A program made the translations under genes and the position numbers. From contig CAJUDT010000077.1 in the NCBI GenBank assembly GCA_910585415.1, positions 1 through 11,242 of the forward strand: a DNA stretch of 11,242 nt. Reading direction: 5' to 3'. The notes below the pieces were generated by a model. That model saw nothing but the letters and a program-made list of their open reading frames with translations, was not told the DNA's origin and ran no database searches. The DNA is from an uncultured Flavonifractor sp. (GTDB lineage Bacteria > Bacillota > Clostridia > Oscillospirales > Oscillospiraceae). Positions 6,300-11,242 of this stretch are shown piece by piece (the first letter of the stretch is position 1; each line of letters begins with the position of its first letter).

Positions 6300-7109
6300 A
6301 TGAAAAGAAAATGGCTGGCAGCTGCGGCGCTGTCCGTGGCGGTGCTGTCTGGAGGAAGAGCGGCCGCCGCCGGTCCGCTGGTGGTGGACGGCGCGGTTTT
6401 GGATACAGCGGATACCTATGTCTATCAAAACACCACCTATGTGCCCTTCCGGGCGGTTACGGAGGCCCTGCGGCCCGATGCCCAGGTGGCCTGGGAGCGG
6501 GGGCAGGCGGTTGCGCGGGCGGAGGACCTGTCCCTCAGCGCCCAGCCGGGCGCCTCGTACATAGAAGCCAATGGCCGGGCCCTTTACGCCCCCACCGGGG
6601 TCTATTCCTCCCAAGGGAGCACACTGGTACCGGTGCGGGTTTTGGCGGCGGCGCTGGGCGCTCAGGTAGATTGGGAGCCCGCCAGCGGCACAGTGACCGT
6701 CACCGGCGGCAGCGGGGCCATCGCCCCCGCCGGGGAGCGCTATCCTGAGCAGGATTTGTATTGGCTCTCCCGCATCATCTCCGCCGAGAGCAAGGGGGAG
6801 TCCTTGGAGGGGCAGATTGCCGTAGGAAATGTCATTCTCAACCGGGTGGCCTCCCCGGAGTTTCCCAACAAGGTCTATGATGTAATTTTCGACGCCCGCT
6901 GGGGTGGACAGTTTGCCCCGGTGAAAAACGGGACCATCTACGACGCCCCCAGCGACAGCAGCATTCTGGCCGCCAAGCTCTGCCTGGAGGGGGCCAACAC
7001 CGCCGGGAACAGCCTCTATTTTCTGGCTCCCGCCCTGGCCGGGAATCTCTGGACCATGGAGGAACGGACCTACGTGACCACCATCGGCACCCACTGGTTT
7101 TACCGCTGA
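6300..7109 (+). CDS. Secreted stalk-domain / SleB-type cell wall hydrolase
   Basis: A 269-residue exported protein. Residues 1-24 are a signal peptide (KRK, then an Ala/Leu/Val core, AAAA cleavage region). Residues ~26-136 are a copper-amine-oxidase-N-like 'stalk' domain with the repeated YVPFRAV / LVPVRVLAAALGA pattern. Residues ~155-269 are a Hydrolase_2 domain as in the spore-cortex lytic transglycosylases SleB and CwlJ: LYWLSRIISAES with probable catalytic E163, GQIAVGNVILNRV, and TIGTHWFYR at the end. It lacks the PG_binding_1 domain of SleB, so the stalk probably replaces it as the wall anchor. Start ATG 6300 has AGAGGTGA 5 nt upstream; the open frame back to 6006 is spurious. Its paralog follows at 7353. 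The role in germination versus vegetative wall turnover is not decided by sequence. Confidence 0.88.
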   Translation: MKRKWLAAAALSVAVLSGGRAAAAGPLVVDGAVLDTADTYVYQNTTYVPFRAVTEALRPDAQVAWERGQAVARAEDLSLSAQPGASYIEANGRALYAPTGVYSSQGSTLVPVRVLAAALGAQVDWEPASGTVTVTGGSGAIAPAGERYPEQDLYWLSRIISAESKGESLEGQIAVGNVILNRVASPEFPNKVYDVIFDARWGGQFAPVKNGTIYDAPSDSSILAAKLCLEGANTAGNSLYFLAPALAGNLWTMEERTYVTTIGTHWFYR

Positions 7110-7128
7110 AGTCTATCCCAGAAAATCT

Positions 7129-7173
7129 ACACACCCGCTGGAAGGATTTTCCTTTCTGCGGGCGTGTTTTTTT
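7129..7173 (+). terminator. Rho-independent terminator after first hydrolase gene
   Basis: The arm ACACACCCGC (7129-7138) pairs with GCGGGCGTGT (7158-7167) with one mismatch; an inner AAGGA/TCCTT stem adds to it, and a T-run (7167-7173) follows. It lies about 20 nt after the stop codon. Confidence 0.85.
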
Positions 7174-7268
7174 GCATTTTTGGTAATAATAGTTATATCG
7201 GAGCACGAAAAAAATAACCTCAATCCCTTGGGGCAGAAGGGTTCGACCGCTTTCGTCAAAACGTCTAA

Positions 7269-7329
7269 TTGACAAATGCTGTAAAAGTGGTTACAATATA
7301 GTTACAAACCGGTGAATAACCGGTTACAA
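7269..7329 (+). promoter_or_regulatory. Promoter plus triple WalR-box-like repeat, second hydrolase gene
   Basis: TTGACA (7269-7274), 17 bp, then TACAAT (7292-7297) is a near-consensus sigma-A promoter with start near 7304. TTACAA lies at 7291-7296, 7302-7307 and 7324-7329, i.e. at relative positions 0, 11 and 33, all on the same helix face. The first pair read on the minus strand is TGTAAC-TATAT-TGTAAC, fitting the WalR consensus. The third copy, CGGTTACAAA, aligns with the second copy of the first paralog's promoter. Confidence 0.6.
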
Positions 7330-7352
7330 ACTTTATCAGGAGGTTTCAACCA

Positions 7353-8162
7353 ATGAAAACACGTGCCATTCATGCGGTACTCTGCTTGGCGCTTTTCTTT
7401 GCACTGAGCTGCCCGGCCGCGGCTGTGGACGTTGGCGTGAGCTTTGTCATCGACGGAGTTGAAATAGAGAAAGAGATTGCCACCCAGACAGTCAACCAGA
7501 CGGTCTATGTGTCCTACTGGCCCATTGTGGAGGCCCTTTATCCCGACGCGCAGACCCAGTGGGCCAATGGTCAGGCGGAGGTCCGGGCGGAGGGCCTGGA
7601 GCTGTTCATCAAGCCCCAGTCCACCTATCTGGTTGCCAATGGCCGCTACCTCTATGTACCCGACGGCGTGGCCTGTAAGAACAGCAGCCTTTTGGTGCCG
7701 GTCCGGGTGCTCTGCCGGGCGCTGGGCGCCACCGTGCGATGGAACAGCGGTACGGTGTATATCACCTCCGGCAGCGGTCCCATCACCCCCGGTGGACAGG
7801 CCTATCCCCAGGATTCCCTCTACTGGCTCTCCCGCATTATCTATGCCGAGAGCGGTAATCAGCCCCTGGCCGGGAAAATTGCCGTGGGCAATGTAGTCCT
7901 CAACCGGGTCAACAGCCCCGCCTTCCCCAATTCAGTGTACGCGGTGGTGTTCCAGCAGAGCCAGTTTACTCCGGTGATGAACGGGACCATCTACAGCACC
8001 CCGAACGCGGAAAGCGTCATTGCCGCCAAGCTTTGCCTGGACGGCGCGAATACAGTGGGGGACGCCCTCTACTTTGTCAACCCCCGGGCGACACCGGGCA
8101 GCTGGGCCTCCCGCAACCGGCCCCATGTGGCCACCATCGGCGCACACGCCTTCTTTGCCTGA
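7353..8162 (+). CDS. Secreted stalk-domain / SleB-type cell wall hydrolase (paralog)
   Basis: A 269-residue paralog of the preceding gene with the same layout. Signal peptide at residues 1-24 (cleavage after PAAA), stalk domain ~28-138 (VYVSYWPIVEALYPDA, LLVPVRVLCRALGA), Hydrolase_2 domain ~156-269 with LYWLSRIIYAES and probable catalytic E166, KIAVGNVVLNRV, and VATIGAHAFFA at the C-terminus. The cysteines at 108 and 121 in the stalk are absent from the sister protein. Start ATG 7353 has a full AGGAGGT 8 nt upstream, a stronger site than its sister's. Peptidoglycan lytic transglycosylase activity is inferred from the family. The pair looks like a local duplication that kept its promoter elements, with terminators separating the two transcripts. 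Confidence 0.88.
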   Translation: MKTRAIHAVLCLALFFALSCPAAAVDVGVSFVIDGVEIEKEIATQTVNQTVYVSYWPIVEALYPDAQTQWANGQAEVRAEGLELFIKPQSTYLVANGRYLYVPDGVACKNSSLLVPVRVLCRALGATVRWNSGTVYITSGSGPITPGGQAYPQDSLYWLSRIIYAESGNQPLAGKIAVGNVVLNRVNSPAFPNSVYAVVFQQSQFTPVMNGTIYSTPNAESVIAAKLCLDGANTVGDALYFVNPRATPGSWASRNRPHVATIGAHAFFA

Positions 8163-8176
8163 GCCTGCGGGCATCC

Positions 8177-8211
8177 GGCCGGGACCTGAACGCTCAGGTC
8201 CCGGCCTTTTT
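8177..8211 (+). terminator. Rho-independent terminator after second hydrolase gene
   Basis: Perfect 13-bp stem (8177-8189 with 8194-8206, GGCCGGGACCTGA and complement), 4-nt loop ACGC and five T (8207-8211), 14 nt after the stop codon. Confidence 0.95.
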
Positions 8212-8273
8212 AACAGCAGGGGAGGGGCTCATCTGCCGCCTTGGAAATTCTTCGGTTTTTTTCAAATTTCCTC

Positions 8274-8302
8274 TTGCTTTTTGCTTGAGAGTGTGCTAAT
8301 AT
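8274..8302 (+). promoter_or_regulatory. tRNA-Arg promoter
   Basis: TTGCTT (8274-8279) and TAATAT (8297-8302) are 17 bp apart, placing the start near 8309, about 19 nt before the mature tRNA. An A/T-rich overlap (TATAAA at 8300) makes the exact -10 uncertain. Confidence 0.5.
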
Positions 8303-8327
8303 AAATAAGCTGTCAAACAGACAGTAT

Positions 8328-8404
8328 GCGGCTGTAGCTCAGCTGGATAGAGTGTTTGGCTACGAACCAAAAGGTCGGGGGTTCGAATCCCTTCAGCCGT
8401 ACCA
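8328..8404 (+). tRNA. tRNA-Arg (anticodon ACG)
   Basis: A complete 77-nt cloverleaf. Acceptor arm GCGGCTG pairs with CAGCCGT (one G-U at the first pair), D-stem GCTC/GAGT, anticodon stem TTTGG/CCAAA with loop CTACGAA and anticodon ACG at 8362-8364, T-arm with TTCGAAT loop, discriminator A and encoded CCA at 8402-8404. It reads CGN arginine codons; the A34 is normally deaminated to inosine. It stands alone, with its own promoter and terminator. Confidence 0.97.
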
Positions 8405-8412
8405 AAATGAAT

Positions 8413-8465
8413 GGCCCTGCCTAATCTGAACAGGTTATTTGTTCAGTTAGGCAGGGCCGTTTTTT
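8413..8465 (+). terminator. Rho-independent terminator after tRNA-Arg
   Basis: A 19-bp stem with one bulged T: GGCCCTGCCTAA then CTGAACA (8413-8432) pairs with 8440-8458, closed by a short loop and followed by G and six T (8460-8465). Confidence 0.92.
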
Positions 8466-8496
8466 GCCCGCAAGGCCTGTGCTGTACGGAATCTTC

Positions 8497-8525
8497 TTGC
8501 AATCCGTCAAAATCTGTATTATAAT
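8497..8525 (+). promoter_or_regulatory. Strong sigma-A promoter
   Basis: TTGCAA (8497-8502), exactly 17 bp, then a perfect TATAAT (8520-8525). Transcription would start near 8532. No gene begins nearby: the next start codon is at 8846, about 314 nt downstream, so the product is either a non-coding RNA or a very long leader. Confidence 0.7.
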
Positions 8526-8531
8526 CAAAGG

Positions 8532-8738
8532 CACGAGACACAGAAGCAAAAGGCAGGGCTGGAAGTATTGCGAGTACCTCCGGCCTCTATGCAGGAGATC
8601 CAGTTAAACCTAAGTCCCATACAGCAGAATTGTTCTGCACCACGGTCCCATTATAGTCTTTTACATACAATTTAGCGAGGGATGTTGTGCGCGCGGCTTT
8701 TCAAGCGGTGTAGGGATTATTTGCCCTGCGCCGCTTTT
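8532..8738 (+). ncRNA. Candidate structured RNA or attenuated leader
   Basis: Begins just after a strong promoter and holds three hairpins. 8557-8563 pairs with 8579-8585 (GGCTGGA/TCCGGCC with one G-U), with an inner GTA/TAC. 8624-8629 pairs with 8633-8638 (GCAGAA/TTCTGC). 8703-8715 pairs with 8724-8736 (13 bp with two G-U), followed by T's to 8738, a terminator-like end. No start codon with a good ribosome binding site and meaningful frame was found. It may be a ~205-nt small RNA, or the 5' part of the mRNA for the protein at 8846 with an attenuator. It was not recognised as 6S, SRP, tmRNA, RNase P or T-box by eye. Confidence 0.4.
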
Positions 8739-8739
8739 G

Positions 8740-8830
8740 CTGTCTCGGCGGGAAAGCCCCCGGGGGCCGGGAACAGGAGTACCACCCCCGAGGGTAAGTA
8801 CTGGCGAGATTATAGCCGTTATGAAACGGC
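8740..8830 (+). promoter_or_regulatory. Structured leader in front of the third stalk gene
   Basis: Three successive foldable units end directly at the ribosome binding site. 8740-8743 (CTGT) pairs with 8773-8776 and encloses a GGCGGG/GCCCCC-rich stem with a CCCCCGGGGG palindrome at 8757-8766. 8778-8782 pairs with 8798-8802 (AGTAC/GTACT) with inner ACCC/GGGT. 8815-8820 pairs with 8825-8830 (GCCGTT/AACGGC, loop ATGA). GGGAAGGA follows at once. The layout suggests translational control. No known riboswitch class was recognised. Confidence 0.4.
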
Positions 8831-8845
8831 GGGAAGGAATTTTTT

Positions 8846-9613
8846 ATGAAGATCAAAAAGTCAATGCTCACCCTTGCACTTGCGCTGGCCGTTATGTGCG
8901 GCATCACCATCGGAGCCGGTGCATCCGGCACACTCCAGGAAATCAAAGCCCACCTCAATTCCGGCATCACCATCAAGTACAACAATACGGTACAGACCCT
9001 TACCGACGCAGGCGGGAACACGATTTATCCCATCACCTACAACGGCAGTACCTACCTCCCCGTTCGCGCCGTCTCCAATATGCTGGGGATTGGGGTGGAG
9101 TGGGACCAGGCTACCCAGACCGTTTTGCTGGGGAAATCGGATGCCGGCAGTACACCTTCACCCACCGGCGTTGATTTGCTGGAGACCTTCCAGCCCTATT
9201 CGTTCACAAACGAGGCAAGGCAGTCCTGGAACAAGGATATTACCAGATATTATGAGCAGGTTCAGAAGTCAGCCGGGAATACGATGACAATTGGCGGAGT
9301 AGCCACAGACCATTGGGTGCTGATGCACACCGGGAGGTATTGTAAAACGCCGACAGTTTCTGGATTTTACAATATTGGCGGGAAATATAATACCTTGACC
9401 TTCCAGGCGTATTCTGACTATGACGCCACCCTCTCAGTTTATGGGGACGATGAAGCCCTGCTCGCCGAATTTTCCTTAACGGGCAGTCAAGTGCCCCAGG
9501 TCTGCACGGTGAACGTACAGGGGGTTACACAGCTGCATTTCCAGATGTCCACAAATCCCGAGGGGAAGGTCATTGCGGTTTCAGCCTACATTTTTGACGC
9601 CAATTTGACGTGA
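8846..9613 (+). CDS. Secreted stalk-domain protein with NPCBM-like C-terminus
   Basis: A 255-residue exported protein. Residues 1-27 form a signal peptide (KIKK, hydrophobic Leu/Ala core, AGAS). Residues ~38-96 are a single stalk domain (NGSTYLPVRAVSNMLGIGVEWD, then QTVLL), followed by a Ser/Pro/Thr-rich linker at ~98-108. Residues ~115-253 resemble an NPCBM-type carbohydrate-binding module: YNIGGKYNTLTF, a beta-rich DATLSVYGDDEALLAEF, and VNVQGVTQLHFQM. No catalytic motif is seen, so it probably binds wall or surface glycans. Start ATG 8846 has GGGAAGGA with 7 nt spacing. It is preceded by a structured leader and followed by its own terminator; its stalk relates it to the two upstream hydrolase genes, but it lacks their TTACAA operator. 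Confidence 0.8.
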   Translation: MKIKKSMLTLALALAVMCGITIGAGASGTLQEIKAHLNSGITIKYNNTVQTLTDAGGNTIYPITYNGSTYLPVRAVSNMLGIGVEWDQATQTVLLGKSDAGSTPSPTGVDLLETFQPYSFTNEARQSWNKDITRYYEQVQKSAGNTMTIGGVATDHWVLMHTGRYCKTPTVSGFYNIGGKYNTLTFQAYSDYDATLSVYGDDEALLAEFSLTGSQVPQVCTVNVQGVTQLHFQMSTNPEGKVIAVSAYIFDANLT

Positions 9614-9646
9614 TTTTCTTCCGATAATTTTTATGCAGCATATGTT

Positions 9647-9679
9647 GGCAGCCCATTTTGCGAAATGGGCTGCCTTTTT
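9647..9679 (+). terminator. Rho-independent terminator after third stalk gene
   Basis: Perfect 12-bp stem (9647-9658 with 9663-9674, GGCAGCCCATTT and complement), loop TGCG, five T (9675-9679), 33 nt after the stop. Confidence 0.95.
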
Positions 9680-9734
9680 ACTGTACATAACCCATAACCG
9701 TTCCACATCAGGCTACTTGGGCCGTCCCTCTACT

Positions 9735-9938
9735 TTAGAAGGAAACTGTAAGCTGCATTTTGAACCGAGGTTCCCCATACACAGCATGGGGAATGTCTTT
9801 CGGCATGATAAGTGTTTCTCTTTCTGTCAGCAGGAAAACCTCGCCGCCAACAGTGAATCGTCCTGTGCCATGCGCTTTTCCGCCGCTTCGGCGCAGCTCA
9901 ATTCCAGCAGAGGGATAATCTGATGATCTGTAACGGAG
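9735..9938 (-). pseudogene. 5'-truncated cupin-domain protein remnant
   Basis: Minus-strand reading gives an open stretch of 67 codons ending at TAA (9735-9737) and bounded upstream by an in-frame TGA (9939-9941), with no usable start codon near its beginning. The C-terminal half is an intact cupin segment: GTGRFTVGGEVFLLT, then ETLIMPKDIPHAVYG, then FKMQLTVSF at the end. This resembles the small Firmicutes cupins in which SGGDAM-VTVLxG precedes GRFTVGGEE. Here that stretch reads RRSGGKAHG, so a few codons of a conserved strand are gone as well as the whole N-terminal half. Read as a decaying gene. No function remains. The family call is by eye from motif order; the deletion could also be a boundary of an insertion carrying the collagen-like genes. 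Confidence 0.7.
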
Positions 9939-9941
9939 TCA

Positions 9942-10185
9942 TCCAAGACAATAATTATTGCTACATACTATTATGTAAGATTCTTCATTCAAAATAGCTT
10001 ATGCACCAAAATTCCAAAAGCTCGGGGTCCAGTCTATAACAAATTGAGCAGAGGGGTTCCAGAAAGAACCCGCCAGCCAGCAGATACATAAACTGTTTCC
10101 GAGGGCCGCGCTGGTAAGGAGCCTTTCTTGCTGTTATGCCGGCGCATTCCTGGCGCGCGCCTTCATTCAGAAAGGAGATTGTTTT
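9942..10185. other. Intergenic region before the collagen-like gene
   Basis: No gene seen. It is A/T-richer at 9942-10020 and contains one small perfect inverted repeat (10054-10059 with 10066-10071, GGGTTC/GAACCC, loop 6) without T-run. A GC-rich stretch at about 10139-10160 precedes the AAAGGAGA ribosome binding site of the next gene. A sporulation-type promoter would be expected here, but none could be called with confidence. Confidence 0.4.
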
Positions 10186-11133
10186 ATGTCTCTGCCTAGC
10201 TTTCCCAACATTGACCCGCCTATCCAGCGGGAAAACGCAGTCAATCAGATTCTCTCATCCATCGCCATGGAAGAACTCGGCCTGAGTCACATCCTCAACG
10301 CCGAGGGCGAGAAGCTGCAATATATTCTCGGCACCCTGCCCGGCCTCAGCGGCCCTGCCGCTACCGTGAAAGACGTGCTGACTACTACCGAGAGCGTCCG
10401 CAGTATGCTGAAGACCGCTGTGCAAAACCAGCTCTTCCTGAAATCCAAAATGCAAGGGGCGCTGGAGGCATCTCCCATGCAGGGTCCCGCTGGTCCCAAC
10501 GGTCCCGCTGGCCCCGCCGGAGCTGCCGGTGCCACTGGCGCCGCTGGCGCTGCCGGTCCCACCGGAGCCACCGGAGCTGCTGGAGCCACTGGCACCACCG
10601 GCCCTGCCGGTCCCACAGGTCCCACCGGCCCTACCGGCGTGACAGGACCCGCAGGCCCTACCGGACCAAATCTAATCGGCGCGGACGGTCCTACGGGCCC
10701 CACGGGCCCTACGGGCCCCACCGGTCCCATTATCATCGACTTTGCCTATGCAACCAACACCGGCGCAGCCGCGATCCCTGTGAATGGCCTGGTGCCTCTG
10801 CCGAATGACCAGGTGAATGGCAAGGACATTACCATCAGCCCAGACAACACCAAGTTTACCGTGAAGGCCGGCGGGGTCTATCAGGTTGGGTATATCCTCA
10901 ATACCGACAAGGCCCTGACCGTCGGCGCCCGGCTACTGGTCAACGGTGAGCCCAAGGAAGTGTCCGCTGTGGGGGGGATAGCAACATTGTCCCTAAGCCG
11001 GCTTTCCAACGAGGTCCTGTTGCGTTTAATCGATAACGACGAAATTTCCTTGCAGATTTTCAATAATCCCCTTGGTACTGTGCTGCTGCCCGCTCCTGTG
11101 GGGGCGTCCCTGAGAATCGTCCGGTTGAGTTAA
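10186..11133 (+). CDS. Collagen-like protein with BclA-C-like head (probable spore surface)
   Basis: 315 residues, no signal peptide or membrane segment. Residues 1-~95 are a helical N-terminal module (FPNIDPP, then REN, then SIAMEELGLSHILNAEGEKL). Residues 100-162 are 21 perfect Gly-X-Y triplets, mostly GPT, GPA and GAT; after a two-residue break (LI) six more run from 165 to 182. Residues 183-315 form a beta-rich C-terminal domain like the trimeric C1q/TNF-like head of exosporium protein BclA. Trimeric collagen-like stalks of this layout form hair-like layers on spores of Bacillus and Clostridia, so a spore-surface location is likely but inferred. GAAAGGAGA lies ~9 nt before the start. A second gene with the same N-terminal module starts 13 nt after the stop. 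Confidence 0.87.
   Translation: MSLPSFPNIDPPIQRENAVNQILSSIAMEELGLSHILNAEGEKLQYILGTLPGLSGPAATVKDVLTTTESVRSMLKTAVQNQLFLKSKMQGALEASPMQGPAGPNGPAGPAGAAGATGAAGAAGPTGATGAAGATGTTGPAGPTGPTGPTGVTGPAGPTGPNLIGADGPTGPTGPTGPTGPIIIDFAYATNTGAAAIPVNGLVPLPNDQVNGKDITISPDNTKFTVKAGGVYQVGYILNTDKALTVGARLLVNGEPKEVSAVGGIATLSLSRLSNEVLLRLIDNDEISLQIFNNPLGTVLLPAPVGASLRIVRLS
10483..10731 (+). repeat. Gly-X-Y coding repeat
   Basis: Tandem 9-nt-type repeats coding for Gly-X-Y triplets, with one two-codon interruption at about 10672-10677. Near the end GGTCCTACG, GGCCCCACG, GGCCCTACG and GGCCCCACC follow each other almost unchanged (10687-10722). Such arrays change in number by slippage, so triplet counts may vary among strains. 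Confidence 0.85.
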
Positions 11134-11146
11134 GGAGGAACGCTTT

Positions 11147-11242
11147 ATGACAATGCCCACATTTCCCCAAAACGATCCTCCTCTGAGCCGCGAGGGGAGT
11201 CTTAACGAAATTATCGCTTCCATCGCCGCCGAGGAGTTGAGC
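11147..11242 (+). CDS. Start of second protein with the same N-terminal module (partial)
   Basis: The first 32 codons of a gene cut by the window edge. It begins 13 nt after the collagen-like gene's stop, with AAGGAGGAA about 8 nt before ATG 11147. Residues 1-32 closely match the neighbour's N-terminus: MPTFPQNDPPLSRE, then NEIIASIAAEELS, compared with LPSFPNIDPPIQRE and NQILSSIAMEELG. The two are tandem paralogs in one operon. Whether this one also has a Gly-X-Y stalk cannot be seen. Confidence 0.8.
   Translation, partial: MTMPTFPQNDPPLSREGSLNEIIASIAAEELS

Noticed and set aside
5273..6748. 491-codon plus-strand frame overlapping the amylosucrase start and first hydrolase gene
   Set aside because: It is antisense to a well-supported enzyme, then out of frame in a secreted hydrolase gene; composition is compatible with a shadow frame.
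8328..8404. tRNA-Arg as an integration (att) site
   Set aside because: No integrase and no repeated copy of the tRNA 3' end was seen in the window; a normal terminator follows directly.
8588..8700. Protein-like minus-strand stretch (LYVKDYNGTVVQNNSAVWD)
   Set aside because: Only about 37 codons between stops, no start with a ribosome binding site, and it coincides with the hairpins of the candidate RNA; probably chance.
8740..8830. Known riboswitch (ydaO c-di-AMP, GEMM c-di-GMP, cobalamin)
   Set aside because: Some fragments such as GGGAA and GGGAAGG look familiar, but the conserved cores of these classes as recalled are not present in order.
9633..9923. 96-codon plus-strand frame after the third stalk gene
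   Set aside because: It starts inside the terminator hairpin region and is antisense to the cupin remnant, which carries the recognisable protein signal.
10084..10095. Sigma-K type -10 (CATAAACTG) upstream of the collagen-like gene
   Set aside because: It differs from CATANNNTA at the last base, is ~95 nt from the start codon, and has no convincing -35; not enough to call.

Overview
The window looks like chromosomal DNA of a GC-rich, spore-forming, gut-type Clostridia, probably in or near the Oscillospiraceae (Flavonifractor/Pseudoflavonifractor-like). This is inferred from Firmicutes-type Shine-Dalgarno and sigma-A signals, high GC, SleB-type hydrolases with a 'stalk' domain, and collagen-like spore-surface-type proteins. 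No species can be named from the sequence alone.

Left part, minus strand. Positions 1-556 hold no convincing gene but are full of inverted repeats, including a 201-bp MITE-like imperfect palindrome and a GC-rich hairpin cluster. Next comes a soluble PocR sensor-domain protein ending in a chemoreceptor-type tip (557-1345) with its own promoter. Upstream of it lies a tight four-gene unit transcribed leftward from a promoter near 6107-6136: amylosucrase (4070-5944), HPr (ptsH), Enzyme I (ptsI) and dephospho-CoA kinase (coaE). The gaps are 15 and 55 nt, followed by an ATGA overlap. The unit joins sucrose/alpha-glucan chemistry, the general PTS phosphorelay and the last step of CoA synthesis.

Middle part, plus strand. 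Two paralogous secreted proteins (6300-7109 and 7353-8162) each pair a copper-amine-oxidase-N-like stalk domain with a SleB/CwlJ-type Hydrolase_2 domain. Both promoters carry the same TTACAA-N5-TTACAA direct repeat overlapping the -10 box. Read on the other strand, this fits the published WalR box of cell-wall homeostasis, so the two genes are probably co-regulated. Each has a strong terminator. An isolated tRNA-Arg(ACG) follows with its own promoter and terminator.

Right part. A strong promoter just after the tRNA terminator starts a structured, terminator-ended segment (about 8532-8738), either a small RNA or an attenuated leader. A second cluster of hairpins then runs up to the ribosome binding site of a third stalk-domain protein with an NPCBM-like C-terminus (8846-9613). 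A 5'-truncated cupin pseudogene (9735-9938, minus) marks decay or rearrangement. The window ends with two tandem genes sharing an N-terminal module. The first (10186-11133) continues into a collagen-like Gly-X-Y region and a BclA-C-like head; the second is cut by the window edge.

The best candidates for something new are the WalR-like operator pair on the twin hydrolase genes, the promoter-led structured RNA after tRNA-Arg, and the tandem collagen-like pair with a shared N-terminal module. No complete, clearly unprecedented multi-gene system is visible.
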